A stretch of DNA of 64,000 nt from an uncultured Alphaproteobacteria bacterium (GTDB taxonomy: Bacteria; Pseudomonadota; Alphaproteobacteria; Micavibrionales; CSBR16-224): NCBI GenBank assembly GCA_950054485.1, contig CATLPD010000006.1, forward strand, positions 1 to 64,000, given 5' to 3'. The notes beneath the pieces were generated by a model, which saw nothing but the letters and a program-made list of their open reading frames with translations, was not told the origin of the DNA and made no database searches. Made by a program: the position numbers and the translations under genes. Positions 9,106-18,380 of this stretch are shown piece by piece. How positions within the stretch are numbered: position 1 is the stretch's first letter; every line of letters begins with the position of its first letter.

Positions 9106-9570
9106 ATGATCGAAATCAAGGCGCCGGGCGATTATTCGGCATATTCGGATAAAAAAGCGGTCTTTTTGGCAGGATCAATCGAAATGGGTAAGGCCGAACG
9201 CTGGCAGGATGATGTTGCTGAAAAGCTTAAGGACGAGGATATCCTGATTTTAAATCCGCGCCGCAGCCACTGGAATGCGAAGCTGGAGCAATCAATTGAT
9301 AATGCAGAATTTCGCGAACAAGTCGAATGGGAACTGAAAGCACTGGAACGTGCTGATCAGGTTCTGATGTATTTTGCCCCCGATACCATGGCGCCGATTA
9401 CATTGTTGGAATTTGGTCTGTGGGCGAAATCAGCCCCTGAAAAGCTGGTGGTTTGTTGTCCTGATGGGTATTGGCGCAAGGGGAATATTGATGTAACATC
9501 TAAGATGTATGGGGTGTGTCAGGTTGGTAGTTTAGATGAATTGGTAAAAGGACTAACCGTTAATCTATAA
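9106..9570 (+). CDS. Nucleoside 2-deoxyribosyltransferase-like domain protein
   Basis: KAVFLAGSIEMGKAERWQDDV...ILNPRRSHWN...EQVEWELKALERADQVLMYFAPDTMAPITLLEFG; ATG 9106 preceded by GGGAGGA. Confidence 0.72.
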   Translation: MIEIKAPGDYSAYSDKKAVFLAGSIEMGKAERWQDDVAEKLKDEDILILNPRRSHWNAKLEQSIDNAEFREQVEWELKALERADQVLMYFAPDTMAPITLLEFGLWAKSAPEKLVVCCPDGYWRKGNIDVTSKMYGVCQVGSLDELVKGLTVNL

Positions 9571-9590
9571 AGTTTAAAAGAAGTTTTTAT

Positions 9591-9986
9591 ATGGGACCAA
9601 ATAAAGAAAATATTGTTGGCTGGTTTGAAATTGCTGTAGATGACATGAAGCGTGCAAAAAATTTTTATGAAACCGTTTTTGAATTAAAGCTCGAAAAACT
9701 TAATGTCCCCTCAGATTCTCAAGCTGATTTACAAATGATGATTTTTCCTATGTCAGATGATGCAACAGGTTCGCCGGGCGCTTTGCTCAAAATGGATGGT
9801 TGCCCTGCGGGTAATAACAGCGTTGTTGTTTATTTTTCATGTCAGGATTGCGCAGTGGAAGCGGCGCGTGTAGAAAAAGCCGGCGGTAAAGTGTTTAAAT
9901 CAAAGTTGTCAATTGGTCAGTACGGTTTTGTTGCGTATGTCTTTGATACAGAAGGAAACATGATAGGCCTTCATTCACGTTCTTAA
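9591..9986 (+). CDS. VOC family (glyoxalase/bleomycin resistance-like) protein
   Basis: VGWFEIAVDDMKRAKNFYETVFELKLEKL...GALLKMDG...VEKAGGKVFKSKLSIGQYGFVAYVFDTEGNMIGLHS. Confidence 0.88.
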   Translation: MGPNKENIVGWFEIAVDDMKRAKNFYETVFELKLEKLNVPSDSQADLQMMIFPMSDDATGSPGALLKMDGCPAGNNSVVVYFSCQDCAVEAARVEKAGGKVFKSKLSIGQYGFVAYVFDTEGNMIGLHSRS

Positions 9987-10016
9987 TGGGCAAAGCTGTT
10001 TTTAAACTGATTGTGT

Positions 10017-10274
10017 TCAAACTGCGTTAAAGCTGGTCACTTTTATTTTTTTGGCAACTTGACTATCGGCAAGCATGCTTTTGCCATCCGTTTCCTCGTA
10101 TGTGCCGGAAACTTTTCGAGCAAAATGCAAAGACATACATTGCTGGTCACTCATCTCTGTCAGGTCATACTCTGATACTTCGATCTGCTGACCTTCTTTA
10201 GTTTCAACAACCCAGCATTCACCGATAATGTCACGCCCTTTTAAAATACCATTAAATTGATTCTGAAATGTCAT
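10017..10274 (-). CDS. Hypothetical protein (85 aa)
   Basis: Intact ORF; AGGGGG RBS; good promoter at 10301-10329. Confidence 0.6.
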   Translation of the reverse strand: MTFQNQFNGILKGRDIIGECWVVETKEGQQIEVSEYDLTEMSDQQCMSLHFARKVSGTYEETDGKSMLADSQVAKKIKVTSFNAV

Positions 10275-10300
10275 ATGTGCCCCCTAAATTGTACATTTTC

Positions 10301-10329
10301 ATAGTAATCTATTTTTGATGTTATGTCAA
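10301..10329 (-). promoter_or_regulatory. Sigma70-like promoter for 10017..10274
   Basis: Minus strand TTGACA-N17-TACTAT; the -35 lies within TTGACATAA. Confidence 0.65.
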
Positions 10330-10338
10330 ATATAAAGC

Positions 10339-10367
10339 GCCCTGCCGCATGGGGGATACGACAGGGC
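10339..10367 (-). terminator. Probable terminator downstream of hsp20
   Basis: GCCCTG...CAGGGC stem followed on the minus strand by GCTTTATATTT. Confidence 0.45.
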
Positions 10368-10398
10368 ACAGTTGGGTCAAGTCAGGGTTAAGTTAGAA

Positions 10399-10869
10399 TT
10401 AAGCGGCTTTTTTCTTTTTGCCGCCCAGCAAAGTTTTGCCTATACCGTTTTCGATTGCGATCGTGCGCGGTTTCATACGTTCTGGCAGTTCGCGAACCAA
10501 TCCGATATAAAGCATACCGTTTTCCATTTTGGCATTCTCGACACGGATATAATCGGCCAATTGGAAATGCCGTTCAAAACTGCGTGCGGCGATACCGCGA
10601 TGAAGATATGTTTTCTCTTCATCCTCTTTTGCAGCATTTTCAACTGTCTTCACAATCAGCATGTTATCTTTGGCGGTGATCTCCAGGTCATCTTCGCCAA
10701 AGCCGGCTACGGCGATTGCAATTTCATAGTTGTTGTCGTCTTCTTTGACGATATTATACGGCGGGTAATTGGCCTCGGTCGCGTTTGTCATGGAATTTTC
10801 CAACAGACGCGTCATGCGGTCAAAGCCGACAGTTGAACGTAATAATGGTGTAAGATCAAAGTTTGTCAT
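10399..10869 (-). CDS. Hsp20/alpha-crystallin family small heat shock protein
   Basis: MTNFDLTPLLRSTVGFDRMTRLLEN...YPPYNIVKEDDNNYEIAIAVAGFGEDDLEITAKDNMLIV...YLHRGIAARSFERHFQLADYIRVENAKMENGMLYIGLVRELPE. Confidence 0.93.
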   Translation of the reverse strand: MTNFDLTPLLRSTVGFDRMTRLLENSMTNATEANYPPYNIVKEDDNNYEIAIAVAGFGEDDLEITAKDNMLIVKTVENAAKEDEEKTYLHRGIAARSFERHFQLADYIRVENAKMENGMLYIGLVRELPERMKPRTIAIENGIGKTLLGGKKKKAA

Positions 10870-10872
10870 TTT

Positions 10873-10982
10873 GATATCCTTTCTTTAAGCAATATCGAAC
10901 AGCCGTATTAAACGGCCTATGTTTAAGCGGAAAATACCACCATGGTCATTTTCCAGTTTTTGACGTGACCCGCTTATGCGGC
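10873..10982 (-). ncRNA. Candidate ROSE-type RNA thermometer in the hsp20 5' UTR (four hairpins)
   Basis: 3' hairpin GAUAUUGCUUAAAGAAAGGAUAUC (10873-10896) pairs UUGCU with the SD AAGGA, leaving one unpaired G. Upstream hairpins: GCCGU/ACGGC (10902-10916), GGAAAAU/AUUUUCC (10929-10954), CCGC/GCGG (10970-10981). Confidence 0.7.
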
Positions 10983-10993
10983 ATCACTCCCTA

Positions 10994-11024
10994 ATTATAT
11001 AATAATTGATTTTACGGTTTCAAG
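10994..11024 (-). promoter_or_regulatory. Heat-shock (RpoH-like) promoter candidate for hsp20
   Basis: Minus strand CTTGAAA (11018-11024) and TATATAAT (10994-11001). Confidence 0.5.
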
Positions 11025-11098
11025 ATTTTTCGAATTAAAAATTATTTGACATAATGCAACATCTTGGGTTATATTTATTCTGAGTATGAGAGGGGATA

Positions 11099-12745
11099 AT
11101 GGCGGACAAAAAAACGAAATCAGCAGAAGAGCTTAAGCGCGAGGCCATTTGGCGTACAGTCAAAACCAGCCCCAAATATGCTATGGCCAAAGCTCAGTGG
11201 CTGCCGGCAATTCTGGAGTGCTATGGCGCTTCACACCCTAAAATAAGCTACACCGATTATAAACTTGCAGAAATGCCGTGGGTAACAGACGCATTAGAAA
11301 GACTTTTATATGGTGATGAGATAGAAAAAGACCACGATGAAAAAATAGTCTTCAAGGGGTTTTCAGAAATGATGGACCCTACATTGGATCGTAAAGCAGG
11401 TAAAGAATGTAAATACCTCCATTGGGTATGTAAAAGTTTTACACAAACTCCGGTCTTGGCAGAGGACATGTATAAAATCCGTGACCGCCTGCAGTATTTC
11501 GAACAGATTTCAAAACAGTTGGAAAAGGATGGCCAGCCGAATCAGATCAAAAATGTTGAAGGTTTTGATCATTTGGCAGAGATCATGCGTCCATACGAAG
11601 CTGCAAAAATGCAAAAAGATGCGGAGCGCGAAGGCCGCCGGATGTCAAAAGAAGATAAAACGCGATTGGGCAATGAGAGTACAGTTCTTTATGACGGGCC
11701 AGAGGGGAAAATTGTAATTCCCCATACAAAATGGGCCAGCCAATTTTGGGGCAATCAGACCAAATGGTGTATTTCAGCGCGCGAAGAAAAAGACAATATG
11801 TTTAAAACATACAATGTTGATGACCCCATCATCATTTATTTGCCGAGCCCTGAGCCCGAAGATTTGGAAAGTCACCCGAACTATTCGTCTTTCAAATTCG
11901 CATCTGTTTACAGGATTATTTATAATGAATGGGATACATATGATATTTGGGGTGAATTCAATTATCCCGCCTGTCTAAAAAAATTGGTGCAGGCCGCGGA
12001 CAGCGATTATCTCAGAAAACATGGTAATGTTCATCAGGTTCTAGGGAGTGCTAAAATTATACCTGGGGCTTTGGATGCCTATAGTGTCGCGAAAACGGAA
12101 CAAAAACTGGATTGGGATTTCTTTTTCAAGTGTTACGAGTCCAGTTGGGTTCAGCAAGGTGCTGCAACAGACAGGTTTTGGCAGAAAGATGTGCCGCAGG
12201 AGTTTCTGTCTGACCCCGATTTTGCACTACGCGTAATTGGGGTCAACCCATACGATATTCGACACTTTCCAGAGAACATACAGTCGAACCTTGATGTTTG
12301 CATTGCTGCTGGTGCAAAGAACAAAGCGGCGAACTGTAACATGACGGTACGCAGAGCCTTGGAAAGAATAAAAGATGAACCTAATTATCTTCTTAATGCT
12401 GCTTTTGAGACAAAGCAAGGCCTCGTCTCCATATTTATGTCTGTTTTTAAAGCAGAAAAGGCGCATGTAGAAAAAGCCTTGGCGAAAAAAATTATTGATG
12501 GGGGCTATGGGCTTTGTCCGTTTCTATTGCCGGAAAGTTTGTTAACAGACCGGGATTACTGTTTGGCTGCTATGCAAGCTGCACATGAAAATGGCACGTC
12601 AGGCAAAATGATCGAGCATTTACGATTTATCCCTGAATTACAGGGTAATGCGGATGCCATCACATCGGTTGGCGCTTCAATCGCAAAATTGGAAGCCATA
12701 AAAAAACCGCCGCAGGCCAGGCCGCAGCGGTCTTTAAATCTGTAA
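11099..12745 (+). CDS. Hypothetical protein, 548 aa, with a TKWCIS motif as seen in some phage-type proteins
   Basis: Long ORF; GKIVIPHTKWASQFWGNQTKWCISAREEKDNMFKTYNVDDPIIIYLP; C-terminal half with short repeat-like helices; promoter TTGACATAA-N15-TATATT upstream. Confidence 0.7.
   Translation: MADKKTKSAEELKREAIWRTVKTSPKYAMAKAQWLPAILECYGASHPKISYTDYKLAEMPWVTDALERLLYGDEIEKDHDEKIVFKGFSEMMDPTLDRKAGKECKYLHWVCKSFTQTPVLAEDMYKIRDRLQYFEQISKQLEKDGQPNQIKNVEGFDHLAEIMRPYEAAKMQKDAEREGRRMSKEDKTRLGNESTVLYDGPEGKIVIPHTKWASQFWGNQTKWCISAREEKDNMFKTYNVDDPIIIYLPSPEPEDLESHPNYSSFKFASVYRIIYNEWDTYDIWGEFNYPACLKKLVQAADSDYLRKHGNVHQVLGSAKIIPGALDAYSVAKTEQKLDWDFFFKCYESSWVQQGAATDRFWQKDVPQEFLSDPDFALRVIGVNPYDIRHFPENIQSNLDVCIAAGAKNKAANCNMTVRRALERIKDEPNYLLNAAFETKQGLVSIFMSVFKAEKAHVEKALAKKIIDGGYGLCPFLLPESLLTDRDYCLAAMQAAHENGTSGKMIEHLRFIPELQGNADAITSVGASIAKLEAIKKPPQARPQRSLNL
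12700..12731 (-). terminator. rpmE terminator lying inside the 3' end of 11099..12745
   Basis: Minus strand ACCGCTGCGGCCTGGCCTGCGGCGGTTTTTTTAT. Confidence 0.8.
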
Positions 12746-12754
12746 TATCCGATA

Positions 12755-12973
12755 TTAGATACCGAAATCGCCGAATTTGTTTTTGAAATCGGCAACTTTA
12801 CCCTTGTCTTTCAGACGTGCAGGGCCACCTGTCCATGCAGGGTGGTTTGAAGGGTCAATTTCCAGTTTCATGACTTCGCCTTCTTTACCCCATGTGCTGC
12901 GGGTCTCAAATTCGCTACCGTCTGTCATCACAACTTTGATTGTGTGATATTCTGGGTGTGTTTCAGCTTTCAT
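12755..12973 (-). CDS. rpmE: 50S ribosomal protein L31
   Basis: [67 protein letters not shown]. Confidence 0.95.
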   Translation of the reverse strand: MKAETHPEYHTIKVVMTDGSEFETRSTWGKEGEVMKLEIDPSNHPAWTGGPARLKDKGKVADFKNKFGDFGI

Positions 12974-13054
12974 TAGCTTTCTCCTTAATATAAAGAATCT
13001 TTATTCAGCGGTCTTTGTAACGGGTTTTATGACGTATTTCAAGTCAAAAATACC

Positions 13055-13780
13055 TTATTTTGTGGCTTTTTTGATCAGCGCTTCGAATAATTTGCGATGG
13101 CCCGGCTCGCCCTTGTCATCCTTAACAAAGAATTCAGGGTGCCATTGCACGCCAACCGCAAAGTCATAGGCGGGGATTTCAAGCCCTTGGATAACGCCGT
13201 CTTCAGCGACAGCGGAAATCACAACTTTATCTTCCGGCCACTTGACAACCGCTTCTTTGTGGGCTGTGTTCACGCGCATGGATGTCACGCCTGTGATGAC
13301 GGCCAGTTTTGTGTCGGGCTTGATGTCGACGCTATAGGCAAAGCCGGTCGCATCTGTGCCGTTTTTATGATCGATAGAGGTATCAAAATAGCTGTGTAAA
13401 TCGGGCACCATTTTACAGCCGAATGCTGCGCCCATAACTTGCATACCGCCGCATATGGCCAATACGGGTTTGCCTACATCCAGAACGGCGCGGATCAGTT
13501 TTGTTTCATATTCGGCGCGCGGGGATGCATCATATGTCGTTTCAAGTCCGTCGATATACCATTCAGACGGGGATGCGTAATTTCCGCCGGGGCAGAGCAA
13601 TCCGTCAATTGCAGCAATGTGATCTGTCATTTGATCATCGTCATAGGGCAGGCCCATAGGCAGGCCGCCGACAGCCGAAATCGCATCAAAATAATCCTGA
13701 CGAACCGCATAATGCGGGCGTTTGGAAAAGCTGCCGCTTTCCTGCCAGTCCAGTAATATGCCGATAATGGGTTTAGTCAC
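13055..13780 (-). CDS. Gamma-glutamyl-gamma-aminobutyrate hydrolase family (peptidase C26)
   Basis: PVLAICGGMQVMGAAFGC nucleophile elbow and VGVQWHPEF His/Glu motif. Confidence 0.9.
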   Translation of the reverse strand: MTKPIIGILLDWQESGSFSKRPHYAVRQDYFDAISAVGGLPMGLPYDDDQMTDHIAAIDGLLCPGGNYASPSEWYIDGLETTYDASPRAEYETKLIRAVLDVGKPVLAICGGMQVMGAAFGCKMVPDLHSYFDTSIDHKNGTDATGFAYSVDIKPDTKLAVITGVTSMRVNTAHKEAVVKWPEDKVVISAVAEDGVIQGLEIPAYDFAVGVQWHPEFFVKDDKGEPGHRKLFEALIKKATK

Positions 13781-16311
13781 TAAAAACGCTCCAGTAGTCT
13801 GTCAAAGTAATTTTCGCCTACAGGATCATCGGTGACATCATCAGCATTTTCAAGGATTTTATCACGGATATCCTGAATGCGGCGGCGCTCTTCTTCGCCT
13901 GTTATGTTGACATCGCCCGTCATATCACCATTCGGGCCCATTTTGCGACCGAACGGATCACGGGGGCCTTGCCCATTATCGCCCGCATTACCGGGGCGGG
14001 GCAGGCTGAAGGTAATCATTTTACCCAGGCCGGACGCCATGCTTTGCATCTGGTTTTTCATGCCTTGTTTCAATTCGCGCAAGGCCCGTTCCTGATGTGG
14101 AATCGAGGCCGCGGGATCATCGTTATTCAGTGCGATTCTGGAATCTTCCATCGCACGAGCAGCGCGTGTCATGAAATCGGCTTTCTTGTTCGTTGCTTCT
14201 TCAAGGGTTTGCTGAATATTTCCCAGCTCCATTTTAATGAAAGCCTGCTTTCCGGCTTGATCGCTGCTTTCAACTTTTTGACGGGCTTCGGCCTGTGGGG
14301 CGGGCTGATTTTTGGATGGCATTGGCGGCATGGCAGAATCCTCATTTTCAAAGATGCTGCCTTCGGTCTCTTCCATTTCCTCGGCATATTCCGTAGAGCT
14401 GCGCGGCTCGGCCTGTGGTGCAATTGTTCTTGTTTCATCCAGCAGTATTTCCTGCTTTGTAATCAATTCTTTTAATTTTGCGATTTCAGCCAGGGCTTTT
14501 TGCATTTCTGCCGTCATTGGTTGGAACTGCATGTTTTTCATTTGTTCAACCATGTCCTGCATTTTTTGCAAGGCATCGGCAATTTCTTCACGGCTGCCGT
14601 TTTTCAACGTATCCTGCAGTTGCTGCAAAAAGTCACCTGGGTTCATTTCTTGCTGAACCATGTCTTTAAAACCATCAGGCAGGCCGTCAATACCCTGTTC
14701 TTGAAGCTTTGCAGCCAATTCATTCATAAGGCTTTGCATATATTCCGCGATCGCTTGCTGCAGTTTTTCCTGTAGGGCAGAGAATTCTTCTTCGCTGAGG
14801 TTCGGGTTTTGCAAGGCCTGCATAATTTCGGCCAAGCTATTTTGCAGGTTTTCTGCAGCAACGCGTGATGATCCGCCCTCGACGCGCAGGGCCAAATCCC
14901 AAAGCAACTGGCGCAGGCTGGCCATATTTGCACCCTTCGAAGATTTCATGTTTAATAATCGAAATCCCGCACTGCCGAGGCCTAAGAAAATGTCGGTTTC
15001 GGCATTATAAGCATCAAGGCGACTTTGCAGTGTGAAAATCTGTCCGGCAAAAATACGGAATGTATCAGTGTCTGCATTCCAGAACAGCTCTTTCCTGATT
15101 TCAGCCAGACGCCGTGCCAAAGGGTGTGTGAATGTTTTTTCAGGCAGAACAAAATTAGCACTTTCAGATGATGTGATTTGGCCTTTGGTATCAATGGCGT
15201 TCAAATTGATTTCAACAGGCAGGCCCGCCCACGGATGATCATACAAGGCCAAAGCACGCGTCTGATCTACGAATTTGGCGCCGCCAATTTCATATATATT
15301 TTTATAAGGTGCGGGATCGTCCAGGCGATGTGCGATCATCGGGTCAGGGCGCATAACGAATTCAATTTGCTTGAGGCCGTAATCATCGCGACCGGCAAAG
15401 CGAAATTCAATTGTATTGTTTTCGGTAATATTTGGTCCGTCAATCAGCGAGACAATAGGCGGGGTATCTGATTGCTGAATCACATAAAGATCCATATGCG
15501 ATATCAGTCCGCTTTTGATTTTTAAGATGCGGTCCTCGGACTTTAAATCATATTCGGCCGTATAGCCGCCCTCGGCAGCTTCCGAGAATTTATATTGTCC
15601 TGTATTCGTCACAAAGCGCGGTGTCAGAATGCCTTTATCAACAAAAGCGTTGACGCGTGATCCTTCGGGTAAGCTGACATGTGTTTCGGTATCTTCCGTA
15701 ACGTGAATGGGCCCCATGGTTGTATATTCAGGCGGTGTCAGCCACAGCTCCGCACGTGTGGGGCGTAAGAAACCGGGGCGTTCGGGAATCAGGCTGTTTT
15801 TTAAAACAGGCCCCGTGTCGGCACCAAGATGTAAAACACCTGCGACAAAAACGGCCAAAGCGAAAAAGCGCAGGCCCTTTTTATCGTGATGTTTTAATTC
15901 AGGTCGCGGCAGGGCAGGATAAAGGCGATTAACCAGCCCTTGGCTTTTGTTTTTCAGATTTTGCCATTTTTCAGACTGTTTTTTATCAAGGCTGTGCGCA
16001 GGTTTGTCACGCAAAACAGAAAACGGGTTATAGGCAAGCTTGTTGGCAGCGATCAATCGCTTTTCAATATCCGCTTTTAAAGGTTTACGAAAACGCGGCG
16101 CGCAATATGCTGTGGCGACAAATATAAAAAGGAATGTAATGACCTGTAATATCCAGGCAGGAATTAAAACGGTGATCCCCCACAGGGCAAGACCTGCCAG
16201 CAATAAAACGCCGAAAATAACGGGCCAGAAAGCGCGCAGAATATGATCAGCCCAAACCGATAAAAGGCTGAGGCTGTAGATTATTTTATATCTGGTCTTT
16301 TTTATATCCAC
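13780..16311 (-). CDS. DUF4175 domain-containing protein (TIGR02302-like)
   Basis: N-terminal TM helices, long Gln/Met-rich coiled-coil, C-terminal DPFGRKMGPNGDMTGDVNITGEEERRRIQDIRDKILENADD; adjacent to lysA as in other alphaproteobacteria. Confidence 0.85.
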   Translation of the reverse strand: MDIKKTRYKIIYSLSLLSVWADHILRAFWPVIFGVLLLAGLALWGITVLIPAWILQVITFLFIFVATAYCAPRFRKPLKADIEKRLIAANKLAYNPFSVLRDKPAHSLDKKQSEKWQNLKNKSQGLVNRLYPALPRPELKHHDKKGLRFFALAVFVAGVLHLGADTGPVLKNSLIPERPGFLRPTRAELWLTPPEYTTMGPIHVTEDTETHVSLPEGSRVNAFVDKGILTPRFVTNTGQYKFSEAAEGGYTAEYDLKSEDRILKIKSGLISHMDLYVIQQSDTPPIVSLIDGPNITENNTIEFRFAGRDDYGLKQIEFVMRPDPMIAHRLDDPAPYKNIYEIGGAKFVDQTRALALYDHPWAGLPVEINLNAIDTKGQITSSESANFVLPEKTFTHPLARRLAEIRKELFWNADTDTFRIFAGQIFTLQSRLDAYNAETDIFLGLGSAGFRLLNMKSSKGANMASLRQLLWDLALRVEGGSSRVAAENLQNSLAEIMQALQNPNLSEEEFSALQEKLQQAIAEYMQSLMNELAAKLQEQGIDGLPDGFKDMVQQEMNPGDFLQQLQDTLKNGSREEIADALQKMQDMVEQMKNMQFQPMTAEMQKALAEIAKLKELITKQEILLDETRTIAPQAEPRSSTEYAEEMEETEGSIFENEDSAMPPMPSKNQPAPQAEARQKVESSDQAGKQAFIKMELGNIQQTLEEATNKKADFMTRAARAMEDSRIALNNDDPAASIPHQERALRELKQGMKNQMQSMASGLGKMITFSLPRPGNAGDNGQGPRDPFGRKMGPNGDMTGDVNITGEEERRRIQDIRDKILENADDVTDDPVGENYFDRLLERF

Positions 16312-17579
16312 CCTGGAATACTTTCGTTGGCAATAATATCATCCACACTGCGCCGTGGGCTGATAACAGTAATATTGTCCTGATCGACCATGATTTCCAG
16401 CGGCAGTGGGCGGGTATTATATTGTGATGCCATCGACATGCCGTATGCGCCACTGACCATGATGGCGACAAAATCACCCGGCTGCATAATTTGACCGCTG
16501 ATGTTGCGGTCAAAAATGTCAGAGCTTTCGCAGATTGGGCCAACCACATCAAAGATTTCGACAGGGTGTGTCTCTGCAGGTTGTTCGCGGCAGGGGCGAA
16601 CAGGATGCTGAACGCCGTAAAGGGCGGGGCGCATCAATTCACCCATGCCTGTGTCCAAAATCACAAACTTGCGCCCCGACGGTGTGACTTTCAGATATTC
16701 AACGCGGGCCAGCAGAACACCGGCGTCAGCTGTGAAATAACGGCCCGGTTCAAAGATTAACTGCCCATCAAAGCGGCCGATGGTTTTATTGACAATATCT
16801 GCATATTCGTCCAGATTCAGCGGCGTTTCAGTGGTATAGGTGATCCCCATGCCGCCGCCCAGATCAATGTTTTGCAGTGTGATGCCTGCATCATTCAGGT
16901 TATCGATAAAATCGGCAATTTTCGCATAGGCCTTGGCAAATGGACCGATATCCACAATCTGCGATCCGATATGAACGCTGAGGCCGATAACATTCAGCCC
17001 CTTCAGGTTTTTTGCAAATTGATAGGATTCAATGCCATGATTGTATGAAATGCCAAATTTGTCATCCTTGCGGCCTGTTGATGTTTTATCATGTTCGCCC
17101 CCTGCAACATCGGGGTTGATGCGTAATCCGACGGGGGCCTTCAACCCCATATCAATGGCAATTTCACTGATGCGCTCCAGTTCAGGCAGTGACTCCGCAT
17201 TTATCTGCAGGATATTATTTTCTAAGCAGAAACGGATTTCTTTTTCGGTCTTGCCGACGCCCGAAAATACAATTTTTTGCGGGTCGATGCCGGCTTTGAT
17301 ACAGCGATTAAGTTCGCCTGCCGAAACGACATCTGCGCCACATCCGCGCTTTGCCAGCATTTTTAAAATAGCCAGATGACTGTTCGATTTCACGGCATAG
17401 CAAATCAAATGCTTTTTGCCATTCAACCCTTGATCAAAGGCCTTTTGCATGCGCTGCAGGTTTTCCAGTATGCGTGGGGCTGAATAGACATAGGTAGGCG
17501 TGCCATGTTCGCGCGCAATGTCTTCCAGTTTGTGACCATCGGCTGTCAGGAAACCATCCTGATAAAAGAAATGTGACAT
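16302..17579 (-). CDS. lysA: Diaminopimelate decarboxylase
   Basis: HLICYAVKSNSHLAILKMLAKRGCGADVVSAGEL PLP-lysine motif; GICESSDIF-type motif PICESSDIFDRN. Confidence 0.95.
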   Translation of the reverse strand: MSHFFYQDGFLTADGHKLEDIAREHGTPTYVYSAPRILENLQRMQKAFDQGLNGKKHLICYAVKSNSHLAILKMLAKRGCGADVVSAGELNRCIKAGIDPQKIVFSGVGKTEKEIRFCLENNILQINAESLPELERISEIAIDMGLKAPVGLRINPDVAGGEHDKTSTGRKDDKFGISYNHGIESYQFAKNLKGLNVIGLSVHIGSQIVDIGPFAKAYAKIADFIDNLNDAGITLQNIDLGGGMGITYTTETPLNLDEYADIVNKTIGRFDGQLIFEPGRYFTADAGVLLARVEYLKVTPSGRKFVILDTGMGELMRPALYGVQHPVRPCREQPAETHPVEIFDVVGPICESSDIFDRNISGQIMQPGDFVAIMVSGAYGMSMASQYNTRPLPLEIMVDQDNITVISPRRSVDDIIANESIPGWI

Positions 17580-17752
17580 TATTTAATATCCTGTGGGTTT
17601 GGATAGGTGCGTGGAAAGGTTGGTTCGTCGGGCGATTTCGGGAAATCAAGATTGCTGGGACGAATACCGCAAGCGCTTAGACTTGCGAATATGCACATAA
17701 TCATGCAGAATTTAAAAGCGTTATATTTTAATAAATTCCACAGGGGGCGCAT
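17579..17752 (-). CDS. Small LptM-like lipoprotein (57 aa), missing from the ORF track
   Basis: MRPLWNLLKYNAFKFCMIMCIFASLSACGIRPSNLDFPKSPDEPTFPRTYPNPQDIK with lipobox LSAC; stop overlaps the lysA start (TAATG); RBS GAAAGGA. Confidence 0.85.
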   Translation of the reverse strand: MRPLWNLLKYNAFKFCMIMCIFASLSACGIRPSNLDFPKSPDEPTFPRTYPNPQDIK

Positions 17753-17755
17753 TTA

Positions 17756-18379
17756 ATGTCCTTTCGCTATAAAATACTGATTTTTGCCGTTCTTCTTATT
17801 GCCGGCGCAACGTTCCTTATTCTAAAGGGCAATTGGCCGCTCGACAAGGTAGGAGATACATATACGGGCATAAATATTCCGAATGATCAAGCTGACAATC
17901 CGGAGCGCGCGCAAGGGGCGCCTGACAGTCTTGAGTTTGCCGTCTATGACCAGCCAAGGGCCCTGCCGGATGTCCGTTTTTACGGACCGGGAGATCAAAC
18001 CTTCAGCTTTGATAACTGGGCTGGGCGTAAGCTTCTGGTTAATTTCTGGGCAACTTGGTGTGCGCCATGTGTTGAAGAATTGCCACGACTGAATTTGCTG
18101 CAGCAGGAATTGCGAGGCCAGGGCAGCAATATCGATGTGATTACGGTTTCGATGGATAGTCAAAAAGACTTTGACGAGATCATGGATTTCCTAAAAAAGC
18201 ATCAGGCAGGCGGGTTGACTCCCTATATGGATTCGGGCCGTGATATCATGAAAAAATTCAACCTGTCCGGTTTTCCCGTGACTTATATTCTGAACGAACA
18301 GGGGCTGGAAATCACACGATACGAAGGGCCGCTGGCCTGGGACGATCCCAAAGTTCTGGAGGCGTTGCTGAGGCTGTAA
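17756..18379 (+). CDS. TlpA-family thioredoxin-like protein
   Basis: LLVNFWATWCAPCVEELPRLNLLQQEL; N-terminal signal anchor. Confidence 0.92.
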   Translation: MSFRYKILIFAVLLIAGATFLILKGNWPLDKVGDTYTGINIPNDQADNPERAQGAPDSLEFAVYDQPRALPDVRFYGPGDQTFSFDNWAGRKLLVNFWATWCAPCVEELPRLNLLQQELRGQGSNIDVITVSMDSQKDFDEIMDFLKKHQAGGLTPYMDSGRDIMKKFNLSGFPVTYILNEQGLEITRYEGPLAWDDPKVLEALLRL

Positions 18380-18380
18380 A

